Origin: Gammaproteobacteria bacterium
Lineage (GTDB): Bacteria > Pseudomonadota > Gammaproteobacteria > JADZEE01
Reading direction: 5' to 3'
NCBI GenBank assembly: GCA_020850735.1
Contig: JADZEE010000009.1
Location: 1 to 64,000 of the forward strand
DNA length: 64,000 nt
Shown: piece after piece, positions 39,015-52,691 of the stretch
Numbering within the stretch: position 1 is the first letter of the stretch
How the letters are laid out: every line of letters begins with the position of its first letter
Translations under genes and position numbers: made by a program
Notes under the pieces: generated by a model
The model's input: only the letters and a program-made list of their open reading frames with translations
What the model was told of the DNA's origin: nothing
Database searches by the model: none

Positions 39015-41134
39015 TCAACACGCCAGCGCCAGCGCGTTCTGGCGTTCCAGCCAGGCTTCGATCGCGAGCGCCGGCAGCGGCGGGCTGAGCAGGTAACCCT
39101 GGAGTTCGTCGCAGCCCTGCGCGCGCAGGAACGCCAGCTGCGTGGACTCCTCGACGCCCTCGGCCACGACCTTCAGGCGCAGACTGCGTGCCATGCTGAT
39201 GATGGTGCTGACGATCGCGGCATCCTCCTCACGGGCGAGCTCACGCACGAAGGACTGGTCGATCTTGAGCACGTCGATGGGCAGGCGCTTGAGGTAGCTG
39301 AGCGAGGAGTAGCCCGTGCCGAAGTCGTCCACGGCGATCCGGAATCCGTGTGCCTTCAGCTCGTTCAGCGTGCGGATCGCGGCCTCGCCGTCCTCCATGA
39401 TGACGCCTTCGGTCAACTCCAGCTCGATGCGCCCCGCCTCCAGCCCGGCCGCCGCGACGACGTCGGCGAGGCACCGGTGCAGGTTCCTGGCGCGGAACTG
39501 CGCCGCCGACAGATTCACGGCACACACGAACCGGCCGACCCCCGCCGCATCCCAGGACGCGAGCTGGCGGCAGGCGCTCCCCAGGACCCATTCGCCCAGC
39601 GGCACGACGAGTCCCGTCTCCTCGGCAACCGGAATGAACTCCGCCGGCGATACGCGCCCGAGGTCCGGGTGATTCCAGCGAACCAGCGCCTCGAACCCTA
39701 CCGGGCGCAGGTCACTGCCGCGAACCTTGGGCTGGAAGTGCACCTCGAACTGCTCGCGTTCGAGCGCACGGCGCAGGTGCATCTCGACCGTCAGACGTTT
39801 GAAGGCGCGCACATTCAGCGCCGAGGTGTAGAACTGGTAACAATCACGCCCCTCGCGCTTTGCCTGCGCGAGCGCTGCGTCGGCGTGCTTGAGCAGGTCG
39901 TCGGCGCCGACACCGTCATCCGGATACACGCTGATGCCTATCGAGACACGCACGTACATTTCCTGCCCGGCAATCTCGAACGGCTGTCCCAGGGTCGTGC
40001 GCAGCCGCCGCGCGAACAGGGCCGCATCCTCTGCCGAGCCCACGTTGGCCAGGACCGCGATGAACTCGTCCCCCGCGGCCCTGCCGACCGCGTCCTCCCA
40101 GGTGCAATCGGTCAGCCGCGCGATCGGATCGCTCACCCGCACAGTCGCGCACAAGCGTTCGCCAACCGCGCGCAACAGCTCGTTACCGACCGCAAAACCC
40201 AGGGTGTCGTTGATGCGCTGGAAGTGATCCAGGTCGATCGACAGCACCGCCAGCGGTCGCTGGCGGTGCGCGGCGGACGCCAGTGCCTGTACGAGGCGCG
40301 CCCGGACGGACTGGCGGTTGGGCAGGCCGGTAACGCCGTCGTAATACGCAAGCTGATGGATCTGCTGCTCGGCGCGGCGGCGCTCACTCACGTCCTGGAC
40401 CGTGCCCACGTAACGGGGCGCGCCGTCCGCGTCGTGCTCGGCCACTGCGACCACGTGGATGTTCCGTTCTGCGTCGCCGGCAGCGCACACGCGCAGCTCC
40501 AGACTGAAGGACTTGCCGTTGCGCATACCCGGGCCGAAGGCATCGCGAAGCCGGTCGCGATCGTCTTCGACCACGAATTGCGTCAGCGCGGCGACATCGA
40601 TCACGTCCACGCCGGCGGGCAAGCCCAGCACCTCGCGGGTTTCCACCGTCCAGGGCGCGAAACGACCACGTGCGTCTGCTTCCCAGTGACCGAGACGGGC
40701 GATGCGCTGCGCGAGGGCCAGGCGGGCTTCGCTCGCGCGCAGGGCGTCGGCCGTGTTCTTGGCCCGCAGCATGTAGCGCAGACGATGCCCGAGCAAATCG
40801 AAATTGATCGGCTTGGTGACGAAATCGGTCGCACCGGCCTGGTAAGCGCGGTTGATCGACTCGACGTCGTCCAGGCCCGTCATCATCAGCACCGGCAGGT
40901 GAGCACCGCCCGCGCTGGCGCGCAGCAGGGCGCACGCCTCGAAGCCGTCCATGCCGGGCATGAGCACGTCGAGTAATACGATGTCCGGATGCACCGCGGT
41001 GAAAGCCTCGATCAGCCGGCCACCGTCGGCGGCTTCCGCCACCGTGAACCCCGCGTTCTCGAGCGCGGCGCGTGTGAGCACCCGCAGCATTTCATCGTCG
41101 TCGACGACCAGGACCCGCGCCGGCGCGAGCGTGC

Positions 41135-41138
<4 letters not shown>
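39015..41138 (-). CDS. Response regulator with PAS, GGDEF and EAL domains
   Basis: 707-aa output protein of a c-di-GMP circuit. Residues 8-125 form a receiver with acidic pair DDDE, phospho-aspartate in [13 protein letters not shown] and Lys in [12 protein letters not shown]-like segment covers about 135-250. The GGDEF domain carries AAGDEF instead of GGDEF and an extra dozen residues before it ([19 protein letters not shown]), so cyclase activity is uncertain. The EAL domain (about 435-690) has EALVRW, ELTEG and [17 protein letters not shown] with catalytic acidic residues in place, so phosphodiesterase activity is likely. ATG at 41138 overlaps the upstream kinase stop (ATGA), which marks the pair as cognate. 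Confidence 0.93.
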
Positions 41139-44044
<2,906 letters not shown>

Positions 44045-44052
44045 CGTGCGTG

Positions 44053-44622
44053 TCAATGCACGGCAGGCTGCCCGCTGGCGCACGGCGTGCCGGCTGATGC
44101 ACGACACAGCACGCGCCAGGCGTGGCGGCTGCCCGTATCGTGCCAGAGCTGGTACGCGCTCAGGGGATCCAGCGAGGCGTGACCGTCATCGAGCTCGCGC
44201 ATGGTCTGGAGCAGATCCATGAGCTGGACGAAGTAGTCGCTGAGGCGCGTGAACAGGGGATCGCCCCGGTGACCCAGCCGCGCGTAGGCGCGGCGACCCA
44301 TGGCGACGTAGTAGCCCGCGGGCATTTGCGCCTGCGCCATCTGCTCGGCGAACAGCCCCGTGTAGATGAGGCAGCGGTCACCGAGATTGCGCAGTGTCCG
44401 GTGCGATTTGACCGGCACGCGGGATCGCGGGCCGGCCGGCACGCTGCGCAGCGTCGGTGCGAGGTCCCCGCGGCCGAGAAACCGCAGCAGCGTCGTCACG
44501 AGGTAACGCTCCAGCTCCTGCGGCAGCAGGCGGCGATCGACCGCTTCCGCCGCGGTGACCAGCGCATACCACGGTGCCGAATCGCCGGTGTGTATGTCGT
44601 AACGCATCTTTGCAGGCGGCAT
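44053..44622 (-). CDS. Conserved hypothetical protein
   Basis: Not assigned to a named family. The product of about 189 aa is mostly helical, lacks signal peptide, TM segments and metal motifs, and contains [37 protein letters not shown] near the N-terminus and [37 protein letters not shown] in the middle. Patterned hydrophobics and conserved-looking charged residues support a real gene, and its codon use resembles its neighbours. It precedes the hybrid kinase by 8 bp and is divergent from glyQ, so co-transcription with the kinase is likely. ATG at 44622 is used, but 44607 or GTG 44679 are possible. Function unknown. Confidence 0.7.
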   Translation of the reverse strand: MPPAKMRYDIHTGDSAPWYALVTAAEAVDRRLLPQELERYLVTTLLRFLGRGDLAPTLRSVPAGPRSRVPVKSHRTLRNLGDRCLIYTGLFAEQMAQAQMPAGYYVAMGRRAYARLGHRGDPLFTRLSDYFVQLMDLLQTMRELDDGHASLDPLSAYQLWHDTGSRHAWRVLCRASAGTPCASGQPAVH

Positions 44623-44704
44623 CGTCTCGTGTCCGCATGCCTTAGCGGCCGCGAGCGGGCGTTCTTGAGCGGTTTGCACACGCGCGGCGGCCGTACGGAC
44701 CCGT

Positions 44705-44718
44705 TATACTTGCGCGCC
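44705..44718 (+). promoter_or_regulatory. -10 region of the glyQS promoter
   Basis: TATACT followed by TGCGCGCC, 31 bp before the glyQ ATG. The 14-bp string TATACTTGCGCGCC is the same as at the atp operon promoter. No clear -35 hexamer was seen at 16-18 bp, so the assignment rests on the -10 and the match. Confidence 0.5.
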
Positions 44719-44741
44719 ATCGCGTAGCCGCCGACACGACC

Positions 44742-45677
<936 letters not shown>

Positions 45678-45699
45678 GGGCAGGCGCGCCACCACCACC

Positions 45700-47787
45700 A
45701 TGAGCACCCGCGCCGACGCCCTGGTCGAAATCGGCACCGAGGAGCTGCCGCCCAAGGCGCTCGCCGGTCTCGCCGAGGCTTTCGCCGCAGGCGTGCGCAG
45801 CGGTCTGGCCCAGACCCGGCTCGAGTGCGGCGCGCTGTCGACTTACGCCACGCCACGCCGCCTGACGCTGTTCATCCCGGCGCTCGCCGCCTGCGAGCCG
45901 GATCACGTCGTGCTGCGCCGGGGTCCGGCGCTCAAGGCCGCGTTCGCCGCCGACGGGTCGCCCACGCAGGCCGCGCTGGGTTTCGCCCGTTCCTGCGCCG
46001 TGACGGTCGAGCAGCTCGAGCGAACCGAGACCGACCAGGGCGGCTGGCTCGCGTATCGCAGCGTCGAGACCGGCCGCCCGGCGGCGAGCATCCTGCCGCA
46101 GGTGGTCGCCGAAGCGCTGGCGCGCTTGCCGATACCCAGGCGCATGCGCTGGGGCGCGGGCGACGCCGAGTTCGTCCGTCCGGTGCACTGGGTCGTACTG
46201 CTGCATGGCAGCGACGTGATCGAGGCCGAGATCCTCGGCGTCGTGGCCGGACGCTGCACCCGCGGCCACCGTTTCCACCACCCCGAGCCCCTGTCATTGC
46301 CGGATCCCTCGGCCTATGTCGGCGCGCTGGCACGGGCGCACGTCATCGCCGGTTTCGACGAACGGCGGCAAGCGATCCGTGACGCCATCGCGACGCAGGC
46401 CGCGGCATTGGGCGGCAGCGCGCTGTATGACGACGCGCTGCTCGACGAGGTCACCGCGCTGGTGGAGTGGCCGGTCGCCGTGACCGGGGCGTTCGACGCC
46501 GCGTTCTTGCGCCTGCCGCGCGAGGTTCTGGTCGCGACCCTGCAGGGGCACCAGCGCTATTTTCCGCTCGCGGCGCCTGACGACACGCTGCTGCCCGCAT
46601 TTGTCACCATCGCCAACATCGACAGCCGCGACCTCGCCCAGGTACGCGCCGGCAACGAGCGCGTCGTCCGCCCGCGCCTCGCCGATGCGGCATTTTTCTG
46701 GGATTCGGACTGCCGCCGCAGGCTCGACTCGCACCTGGATTCCCTGCGCACGGTGGTCTACCACGAACGCCTGGGTTCGCTGTACGACAAGACCCGCCGG
46801 GTCGAGAGCCTGGCGCTGCACATCGCCGAGCGGATCGGCGGCGACACCGCCATGGCCGCCCGCGCCGCGTTGCTGTCGCGCTGCGATCTGCTCTCGGCCA
46901 TGGTCGGCGAGTTTCCCGAGCTCCAGGGCGTGATGGGCGGTCATTACGCGCGGGGCGGCGGCGAAGCCGTGGAGGTCGCCGCGGCGCTCGATGAGCTCTA
47001 TCTGCCCCGTCATGCCGGCGACCGCCTGCCGCGCAGCCGTACCGGGCAGGCGCTGGCCATCGCCGACCGGATCGATACCCTGGTCGGGATCTTCGGCATC
47101 GGCCAGGCGCCGACCGGCGACAAGGACCCGTTCGCGCTGCGCCGTGCGGCCCTCGGTACGCTGCGGATCATCATCGAGGGCGCGCTCGAGCTCGATCTCG
47201 CCGCGCTGGTCGGCGCTGCGGCCGCGAACCTCGGCGACCACATCCGCGACGCGGACGTCGAGGGGGCCGTGCTCGAGTTCATGCGCGAGCGCCTGCGCAG
47301 CTATTACCTCGAAGCCGGCATTGCGGCCGACACCTTCGAAGCGGTGGCCGCTCGCCCGCTGACCCACCCCCTCGATTTCGACCGCCGCCTGCGCGCAGTC
47401 GAGGCATTCCGGCGCCTGCCGGCGGCCGCGAGCCTCGCCGCCGCGAACAAGCGCATCGGCAACATCCTGCGCAAGGCCGGACAAATGCCGGCGGCGGCGA
47501 TTGACGCCGCTCTGCTCGTAGAGGACGCCGAGCGCGATCTGCACGCCGCGCTCGCGGTACACGAGGTCGGTGAGAGCCTGGATGCCGCCCTCGCCGCCGG
47601 CAGGACGCCCGACTACACGGCCGTTCTCACCGGGCTTGCCGATCTGCGTGAGCCGGTCGACCGTTTTTTCGACGCCGTGCTGGTCATGTGCGAGGATCCC
47701 GCCATCCGTGGGAACCGCCTCGCCCTGCTCGAGCACCTGCACCGGCAGTTCCTGCACGTCGCCGACATCGCACGGCTGCAATCCTGA
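45700..47787 (+). CDS. glyS: Glycyl-tRNA synthetase beta subunit
   Basis: 695-aa partner of GlyQ that contributes tRNA recognition. Starts MSTRADALVEIGTEELPPKAL, with family segments PTQAALGFARSC, HRFHHPEPL, LQGHQRYFPL and GQAPTGDKDPFALRRAALG. The C-terminal part is a helical anticodon-binding domain ending FDAVLVMCEDPAIRGNRLALLEHL. ATG 45700 gives the expected length; the 36-residue ORF-track extension overlaps glyQ out of frame. Confidence 0.98.
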   Translation: MSTRADALVEIGTEELPPKALAGLAEAFAAGVRSGLAQTRLECGALSTYATPRRLTLFIPALAACEPDHVVLRRGPALKAAFAADGSPTQAALGFARSCAVTVEQLERTETDQGGWLAYRSVETGRPAASILPQVVAEALARLPIPRRMRWGAGDAEFVRPVHWVVLLHGSDVIEAEILGVVAGRCTRGHRFHHPEPLSLPDPSAYVGALARAHVIAGFDERRQAIRDAIATQAAALGGSALYDDALLDEVTALVEWPVAVTGAFDAAFLRLPREVLVATLQGHQRYFPLAAPDDTLLPAFVTIANIDSRDLAQVRAGNERVVRPRLADAAFFWDSDCRRRLDSHLDSLRTVVYHERLGSLYDKTRRVESLALHIAERIGGDTAMAARAALLSRCDLLSAMVGEFPELQGVMGGHYARGGGEAVEVAAALDELYLPRHAGDRLPRSRTGQALAIADRIDTLVGIFGIGQAPTGDKDPFALRRAALGTLRIIIEGALELDLAALVGAAAANLGDHIRDADVEGAVLEFMRERLRSYYLEAGIAADTFEAVAARPLTHPLDFDRRLRAVEAFRRLPAAASLAAANKRIGNILRKAGQMPAAAIDAALLVEDAERDLHAALAVHEVGESLDAALAAGRTPDYTAVLTGLADLREPVDRFFDAVLVMCEDPAIRGNRLALLEHLHRQFLHVADIARLQS

Positions 47788-47811
47788 GCGCGCACGCGTC
47801 ACGACAACGCC

Positions 47812-48351
47812 ATGAAGCTGGTCATCCTCGATCGCGACGGTGTCATTAACGAGGACTCGGAGGACTTCGTCAGATCCGTCGATGAGCTGCGACCGATCCG
47901 CGGCAGCCTGGAGGCGATCGCGAGCCTGTGCAATGCCGGCTACCGCGTCGTCGTCGCCAGTAATCAATCAGGGCTCGCGCGTGGCTTGTTCGACATCGAC
48001 GCCCTGAACGACATCCATGCGCATTTGAACCGCTTGCTGGCGGAGATCGGCGGGCGCATCGAGGCGTTCTTCTTCTGTCCGCACGGCCCGGAAGCGGGCT
48101 GTGAGTGCCGCAAGCCGGCCACCGGAATGTTGTACGACGTCGCCGTGCGCCTGCGCACCACGCTGGCCGGCGTGCCGATAGTCGGTGACAGCGACCGCGA
48201 TCTGGCGGCGGCGCGAACCGTCGGCGCCAGACCGGTGCTGGTACGCACCGGTAACGGCGCGCGCACCGAGCGCGAGTGCGGCGCGCACGACGAAATCGAG
48301 GTTTATGACGATCTCGCCGCCTTTGCACGGCATCTGCTCAGCGAGCATTGA
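47812..48351 (+). CDS. gmhB: D-glycero-beta-D-manno-heptose 1,7-bisphosphate 7-phosphatase
   Basis: HAD-superfamily phosphatase of 179 aa in ADP-heptose synthesis for LPS core. The N-terminal motif I is LDRDGVINED, motif II ASNQSG, a zinc-binding CPHGPEAGCECRK loop, then KP of motif III and GDSDRDL of motif IV. The position after glyQS and before plsC is the Pseudomonas arrangement. The zinc loop is the feature that separates GmhB from HisB-type phosphatases. Confidence 0.95.
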   Translation: MKLVILDRDGVINEDSEDFVRSVDELRPIRGSLEAIASLCNAGYRVVVASNQSGLARGLFDIDALNDIHAHLNRLLAEIGGRIEAFFFCPHGPEAGCECRKPATGMLYDVAVRLRTTLAGVPIVGDSDRDLAAARTVGARPVLVRTGNGARTERECGAHDEIEVYDDLAAFARHLLSEH

Positions 48352-48461
48352 GCGTGCGACCGGATCCGATCGCCGTCACCTGCCTGCGCCCGGCGGCACA
48401 TCGCCTCGACGTGCCGCCGCGCGAGGTTCACTGCCGACGGCCACACTGGCGGTGACCAGCC

Positions 48462-49205
48462 GTGTCGTCGACGTCCTTCGCGCGCGCGATCGTATTCTAT
48501 CTGTGCGCTCTGGTGACCGCGCTCCTGGTATGCACGGCGCTGGTGGCGACCCGCCCGTTCTCCCACCGCGTGCGCTATCGCATCGGCCGCATCTGGACGG
48601 ACGTCAACCTGTGGGTGCTCGAACACGTCGTCGGCATCCGCTACGCGATCACGGGCGCGGAGAACATCCCGCCCGGCCCCGGTATCGTTCTGGCCAAGCA
48701 CCAGTCGGCCTGGGAAACCATGGGACTGCAGAAGATATTTCCGCGCCAGGTATGGGTGCTCAAGCGCGAGTTGTTCTGGGTGCCGCTGTTCGGCTGGGGA
48801 CTGGCGATGCTCGACCCGATTGCGATCGACCGCAAGGCCGGGTTCCGGGCCATCAGGGAGATCGTGCGCCAGGGACGCGAACGCCTCGCCGGCGGCGCCT
48901 GGGTGGTGATCTTTCCCGAGGGCACGCGCGTAAGCCCGGGCGAACAGCGTCCCTATCACCCTGGCGGCGGCAAGCTCGCGGCCGAATCCGGGTTTCCGGT
49001 CGTGCCCGTCGCCCACGACGCGGGCCTGCTGTGGCCGCGCAACAGCTTCGGCAAGCATGCCGGCACCATCCATGTCGCGATCGGCCCGCCGATCGATCCC
49101 GCCGGCCTGTCCGCCAGCGAAATCACGCGGCGTGCGCAGGACTGGATCGAGACCGCCTGCAACCGTCTGCTGGAACAGGCCCGGGACACGTCCGCACGGT
49201 CGTGA
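48462..49205 (+). CDS. plsC: 1-acyl-sn-glycerol-3-phosphate acyltransferase
   Basis: Converts lysophosphatidic acid to phosphatidic acid at the inner membrane. The 247-aa protein has an N-terminal membrane segment (residues 9-30), the catalytic HX4D-like block as KHQSAWETM (Glu in place of the usual Asp), substrate-binding FPEGTR, and a final VPVAHDAG segment. HX4E is unusual but appears in the PlsC subfamily found next to gmhB in pseudomonads (recollection, not searched). Start is GTG at 48462. An upstream gap of 110 bp holds nothing recognisable. Confidence 0.9.
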   Translation: MSSTSFARAIVFYLCALVTALLVCTALVATRPFSHRVRYRIGRIWTDVNLWVLEHVVGIRYAITGAENIPPGPGIVLAKHQSAWETMGLQKIFPRQVWVLKRELFWVPLFGWGLAMLDPIAIDRKAGFRAIREIVRQGRERLAGGAWVVIFPEGTRVSPGEQRPYHPGGGKLAAESGFPVVPVAHDAGLLWPRNSFGKHAGTIHVAIGPPIDPAGLSASEITRRAQDWIETACNRLLEQARDTSARS

Positions 49206-49295
49206 AACGTGCACCGCCGTGCATATTGCCATCCCCGGCCAAAGCCCCGATGATCCGGCCCCCCTGCACGGCGAACCGCACCGTCCGCACAGTCC

Positions 49296-50108
49296 ATGAG
49301 ATCCCCGCATCGTCTTTTCCCCGTCCTGCTCGCGACGCTCGTGCTGGCCCTGCCCGCAGGCGCGTCCGAGCGCCTGCGGCTCGCCACCACCACCAGCACC
49401 GAGAGTTCTGGCCTGCTCGCCGTGCTCAACCCGGTGTTCGAGCGCCGTCACGATGCGAGGGTCGACGTCATCGCGGTCGGCAGCGGCAAGGCTCTCAAGC
49501 TCGCGCAAAACGGTGACGTCGATATCGTGCTCGCGCACGATCCCGCCGGCGAGATCGCCCTGATTGCATCCGGCTCGGGCGTCGATCGCCGTGCGGTGAT
49601 GCACAACGATTTCGTCATCGTCGGACCCGCCGGCGACCCCGCCGGCGTGCGCGCGGCAATCGACGGCGCCGACGCACTGCGCCGCATAGCCCGGGCAGGC
49701 GAACCGTTCGTATCGCGCGGCGATCAGTCGGGCACACACGTCAAGGAGCTCGCACTGTGGCAGGCCGCGGGCATCGAGCCCGCCGGCACTTGGTACCTCG
49801 CGACCGGCCAGGCCATGGGGGCGGTGCTGCAGATCGCCGATGACAAGCAGGCCTACGCCCTGACCGACCGCGGCACCTGGCTCGCCTACCGCCACCGGAT
49901 CGATCTCGCGCTCGTCCATCAGGGCGATCCGGCGCTGTTCAACCCCTACCACGTCATCCGCGTCAACCCCGAGCGCCATCCCCACGTGCGCGCCGATCTC
50001 GCCCGCGCCTACGCTGATTTCCTCACCGGCGCCGAAGGCAAGGCGCTCATCGGCAGTTTCCGCATCGACGGCGAATCGCTGTTTTTCCCCGACACCTCGA
50101 CTCCGTAA
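49296..50108 (+). CDS. tupA: Tungstate ABC transporter substrate-binding protein
   Basis: 270-aa periplasmic binding protein with an N-terminal signal peptide (LFPVLLATLVLALPAGA). The anion-binding motif LATTTSTESSGLL is typical of TupA, as are AVGSGKALKLAQNGDVDIVLAHDP and FVSRGDQSGTHVKELALW. It should capture tungstate (or molybdate) and deliver it to the TupBC importer encoded next door. Confidence 0.93.
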   Translation: MRSPHRLFPVLLATLVLALPAGASERLRLATTTSTESSGLLAVLNPVFERRHDARVDVIAVGSGKALKLAQNGDVDIVLAHDPAGEIALIASGSGVDRRAVMHNDFVIVGPAGDPAGVRAAIDGADALRRIARAGEPFVSRGDQSGTHVKELALWQAAGIEPAGTWYLATGQAMGAVLQIADDKQAYALTDRGTWLAYRHRIDLALVHQGDPALFNPYHVIRVNPERHPHVRADLARAYADFLTGAEGKALIGSFRIDGESLFFPDTSTP

Positions 50109-50178
50109 GCCGCCACCCCGGCGGCATTGCGGCCCCGTCTTCCCTTGGTCTGCGTTGCGTGGGATCTTTGCCCGCCAG

Positions 50179-50871
50179 ATGGACTACTTTCTCACCGCGC
50201 TGACCCATGCCGGGCGGCTCATTGCCGGCTTCGATCCAGAGGTCTACGCGATCGTGTCGACCTCGCTGTCGGTGTCGCTCACCGCGGTCCTGCTCGCCAG
50301 TGTCGTCGCTGTCCCGCTCGGCATCGGCACCGCGCTCGGACGCTTTCCAGGCCGCGGTGCGCTGCGTCACGTCCTCAACACCCTGATGGCGATTCCGACG
50401 GTGGTCGTGGGCCTGGTGTTGTACGGACTGCTGTCACGGCGCGGGCCGCTCGGCGAGCTCGGTTTGCTCTACACCCCGGCCGCGATGATCATCGGCCAGG
50501 CCGTGCTGATCGCTCCCATCGTCTGGAACCTCACCATCACCGCGATCGAGTCCACCGATCCGCGCCTGGCGCTCACCTGCCGGCTGCTCGGCGCCAACCG
50601 CCTGCAGCAGGCACGCATTTTTCTCAGCGAGGCACGGCTCGCCGTGCTGGCTGCCCTGATAGTCGCCTTCGGCCGTGCCATCGGCGAGGTCGGCGTCGCC
50701 ATGATGCTCGGTGGCAACATCGCCGGCTTCACGCGGACCATGACCACCGCGATCGCACTGGAGACGAGCAAGGGGGAATTCGAGCTGGCGATGGCACTCG
50801 GGATGCTGCTGCTCGCCACTGCCTTCCTGGTCAACGGTGCGCTCGCCGTGCTGGAACGCCGGACTCGATGA
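50179..50871 (+). CDS. tupB: Tungstate ABC transporter permease
   Basis: 230-aa inner-membrane permease of the CysTW type with about five helices. The ATPase-contacting EAA-like loop reads TCRLLGANRLQQARIFLSEARLAVLAALIVAFGRAIGEVG. The ATG at 50179 (MDYFLTALTHAG) is preferred over the TTG at 50155. It overlaps tupC by ATGA, and 70 bp separate it from tupA. Confidence 0.93.
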   Translation: MDYFLTALTHAGRLIAGFDPEVYAIVSTSLSVSLTAVLLASVVAVPLGIGTALGRFPGRGALRHVLNTLMAIPTVVVGLVLYGLLSRRGPLGELGLLYTPAAMIIGQAVLIAPIVWNLTITAIESTDPRLALTCRLLGANRLQQARIFLSEARLAVLAALIVAFGRAIGEVGVAMMLGGNIAGFTRTMTTAIALETSKGEFELAMALGMLLLATAFLVNGALAVLERRTR

Positions 50872-51863
50872 GCACGGCCTACTCACTGCAGGGCGTCGAT
50901 TTCGCCTATGCGGCGGCGCCGGCGCTCACGATCGAGCGACTCGATATCGCGGCCGGCGCGATTACCGCCGTGCTCGGCGGGAACGGCGCCGGTAAGTCCA
51001 CGCTGCTCAGGCTGCTCGCCTTTCTCGACCCGCCGGCACACGGCACGCTTCTGTATTTCGGGACACCCGTGCACGCGCACGACCTGCCACGCCGGCGCCG
51101 CCAGGTCGGTTTCGTGCCGCAGGATCCCTACCTGCTGCACGGCACGGTGAGCTCGAACGTCGAAATCGGTCTCGAACTTCGCGGCACGGCCACGAGCGAA
51201 CGGCGCGCGCGGGTCGCGGATGCTCTCGAGCTGCTCGCGCTCGGACCGCTGGCGAATCGTCCGGCGCGGGCACTCTCCGGCGGCGAAGCACAAAGAGTCG
51301 CCCTCGCACGCGTCCTGGTGCTCGAACCCGAGGTGCTGCTGCTCGACGAACCATTCACCCACCTCGATCGCGCCGGGCACGAGCTGGTGCAGGATCTGCT
51401 GGTCCGGATCGCCGAGCACAGGTCGCAGACGGTCGTGCTCACCACACACGACCGCGCGCTGGCGAGGATGCTGGCGAACCGGATCATCAGCATCGTCGAC
51501 GGCAGGCTCGCCGAAGCACCGCTGGTGAATGTGATGAGTGGCACGCTCGATGCGAGCCGCGGCGAGCTCGACACCGGCCGGCTGCGCATCCACGTTCCCG
51601 ACGGTGTACGCCAGGGCACCCGCGTCGCAGTCGATCCCGTCCACGTCGTCCTGTCGCGCGAACCGCTCGTCTCGAGCATGCGCAACAGTTTCCCCGGCCG
51701 CGTCACCGAGCTGGCCGAGCGCGGCGGCGAGGTCCACGTTGTCGTCGACGCCGGCGAACTCTGGCATGCCGTGATCACGCACGCCGCGATGGCGGATCAG
51801 GCCATTGCGCTAGGTGCGACGGTGTGGGTGAGTTTCAAGTCGAGCGCGGTCGAAGTGTTCTGA
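50868..51863 (+). CDS. tupC: Tungstate ABC transporter ATP-binding protein with C-terminal TOBE-like domain
   Basis: 331-aa ATPase. Walker A GGNGAGKSTLLRLLA, signature ALSGGEAQRVALARVL and Walker B VLLLDEPFTHLD are complete. The C-terminal part (about residues 235-331) contains a TOBE/Mop-like stretch SMRNSFPGRVTELAE and VWVSFKSSAVEVF, which in related importers binds the oxyanion and shuts off transport when the cell is replete. Start is the ATG overlapping the tupB stop; the 578-aa frame of the ORF track is a shadow of tupB. Confidence 0.93.
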   Translation: MSTAYSLQGVDFAYAAAPALTIERLDIAAGAITAVLGGNGAGKSTLLRLLAFLDPPAHGTLLYFGTPVHAHDLPRRRRQVGFVPQDPYLLHGTVSSNVEIGLELRGTATSERRARVADALELLALGPLANRPARALSGGEAQRVALARVLVLEPEVLLLDEPFTHLDRAGHELVQDLLVRIAEHRSQTVVLTTHDRALARMLANRIISIVDGRLAEAPLVNVMSGTLDASRGELDTGRLRIHVPDGVRQGTRVAVDPVHVVLSREPLVSSMRNSFPGRVTELAERGGEVHVVVDAGELWHAVITHAAMADQAIALGATVWVSFKSSAVEVF

Positions 51864-51958
51864 GCACGTTGCGCGGACCGCACTGCGTGCGATTGGCGGT
51901 TCGAACCGGCCGCAGCCGCCGCGCGCAGCTGCTCGCCGGAGGGGCTCCGCGCCCGGCG

Positions 51959-52504
51959 TCAGAAGTGGTAGCCGAGCCTGAGCAGATGGAAGTTGATACC
52001 CGGGTTGTCGTCCCCCAGCCCCGCGTTCGAAAGGTGTTGGTAACGGTAGCCGAGCTCCCAGTGACCCGTGTCGCCGAAGCGAAATCCCGCGCCCAGATGC
52101 TCGGCGAAGGTGAAGTTGATGTCGAAGTTCTTGTCTTCGAGCTCGGTGTCGGTGAGCACGTGGGCGCCGACACCGAGCTCGACGTAGGGCACGAAACCAC
52201 CGATCGGCTGGTGTGGCTGCAGGCGCAGGACGGGAGCGACGCCGAGTTCGCCGAGCGAGTCGTTGCCGGTGCGACCGCCGGCCGCGTCCCAGTAGCTGCC
52301 GCCGAACTCCCAGTAACCACCGAGATACCAATCACCTTCGGTGAACCACTTGGCGCTCCAGGCCCAGTCGAACCGGAAGCCGACACGTTCGGCGGAGTCG
52401 TCACCGGTGCCGAGCTCGACAGCGAATGCCGTTTCGGCGCCGTTTACGGCCTGTGTACAGGTCAGCACGATGAGGGGCACGAGAACGCGAGCGTTCGGGA
52501 TCAC
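51959..52504 (-). CDS. PagL-like outer-membrane lipid A 3-O-deacylase
   Basis: 181-aa exported protein: an N-terminal signal peptide (VLVPLIVLTCTQAVNGA), then an eight-strand beta-barrel pattern of alternating residues and the C-terminal aromatic ending LLRLGYHF expected of outer-membrane proteins. Near the end, YRYQHLSNAGLGDDNPG carries the His and Ser of the PagL catalytic site. PagL removes a 3-O acyl chain from lipid A. GTG at 52504 has GAGGA 8 bp upstream. It is convergent with tupC and downstream of the ArsM-like gene, with 187 bp between. Substrate is by family analogy. Confidence 0.82.
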   Translation of the reverse strand: MIPNARVLVPLIVLTCTQAVNGAETAFAVELGTGDDSAERVGFRFDWAWSAKWFTEGDWYLGGYWEFGGSYWDAAGGRTGNDSLGELGVAPVLRLQPHQPIGGFVPYVELGVGAHVLTDTELEDKNFDINFTFAEHLGAGFRFGDTGHWELGYRYQHLSNAGLGDDNPGINFHLLRLGYHF

Positions 52505-52691
52505 GGAAGGGTCCTCTGCTGGTTTTTCTTCTCCCGGCGCCGGACCCGGGCCCGACGCAGCCGGGGGGATTATGCGGCGCGCGACCCGGGCCTGCAAAGG
52601 GGCGGGTGGTCTGCGCCGGCGCGCGCAACACGATGCCTCGGCGCGGCGGGCCGCGGACCCTAGCGGCGGCACCGACCATGCGCGTGCGGGC

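Noticed and set aside
44680-44741. -35 hexamer for the glyQ promoter
   Set aside because: No TTGACA-like sequence occurs 15-19 bp upstream of the TATACT; only the -10 region is reported.
51896-51912. tRNA T-loop-like GGTTCGAACCGG after tupC
   Set aside because: No acceptor stem, anticodon arm or CCA end can be formed around it on either strand; it is a chance palindrome.
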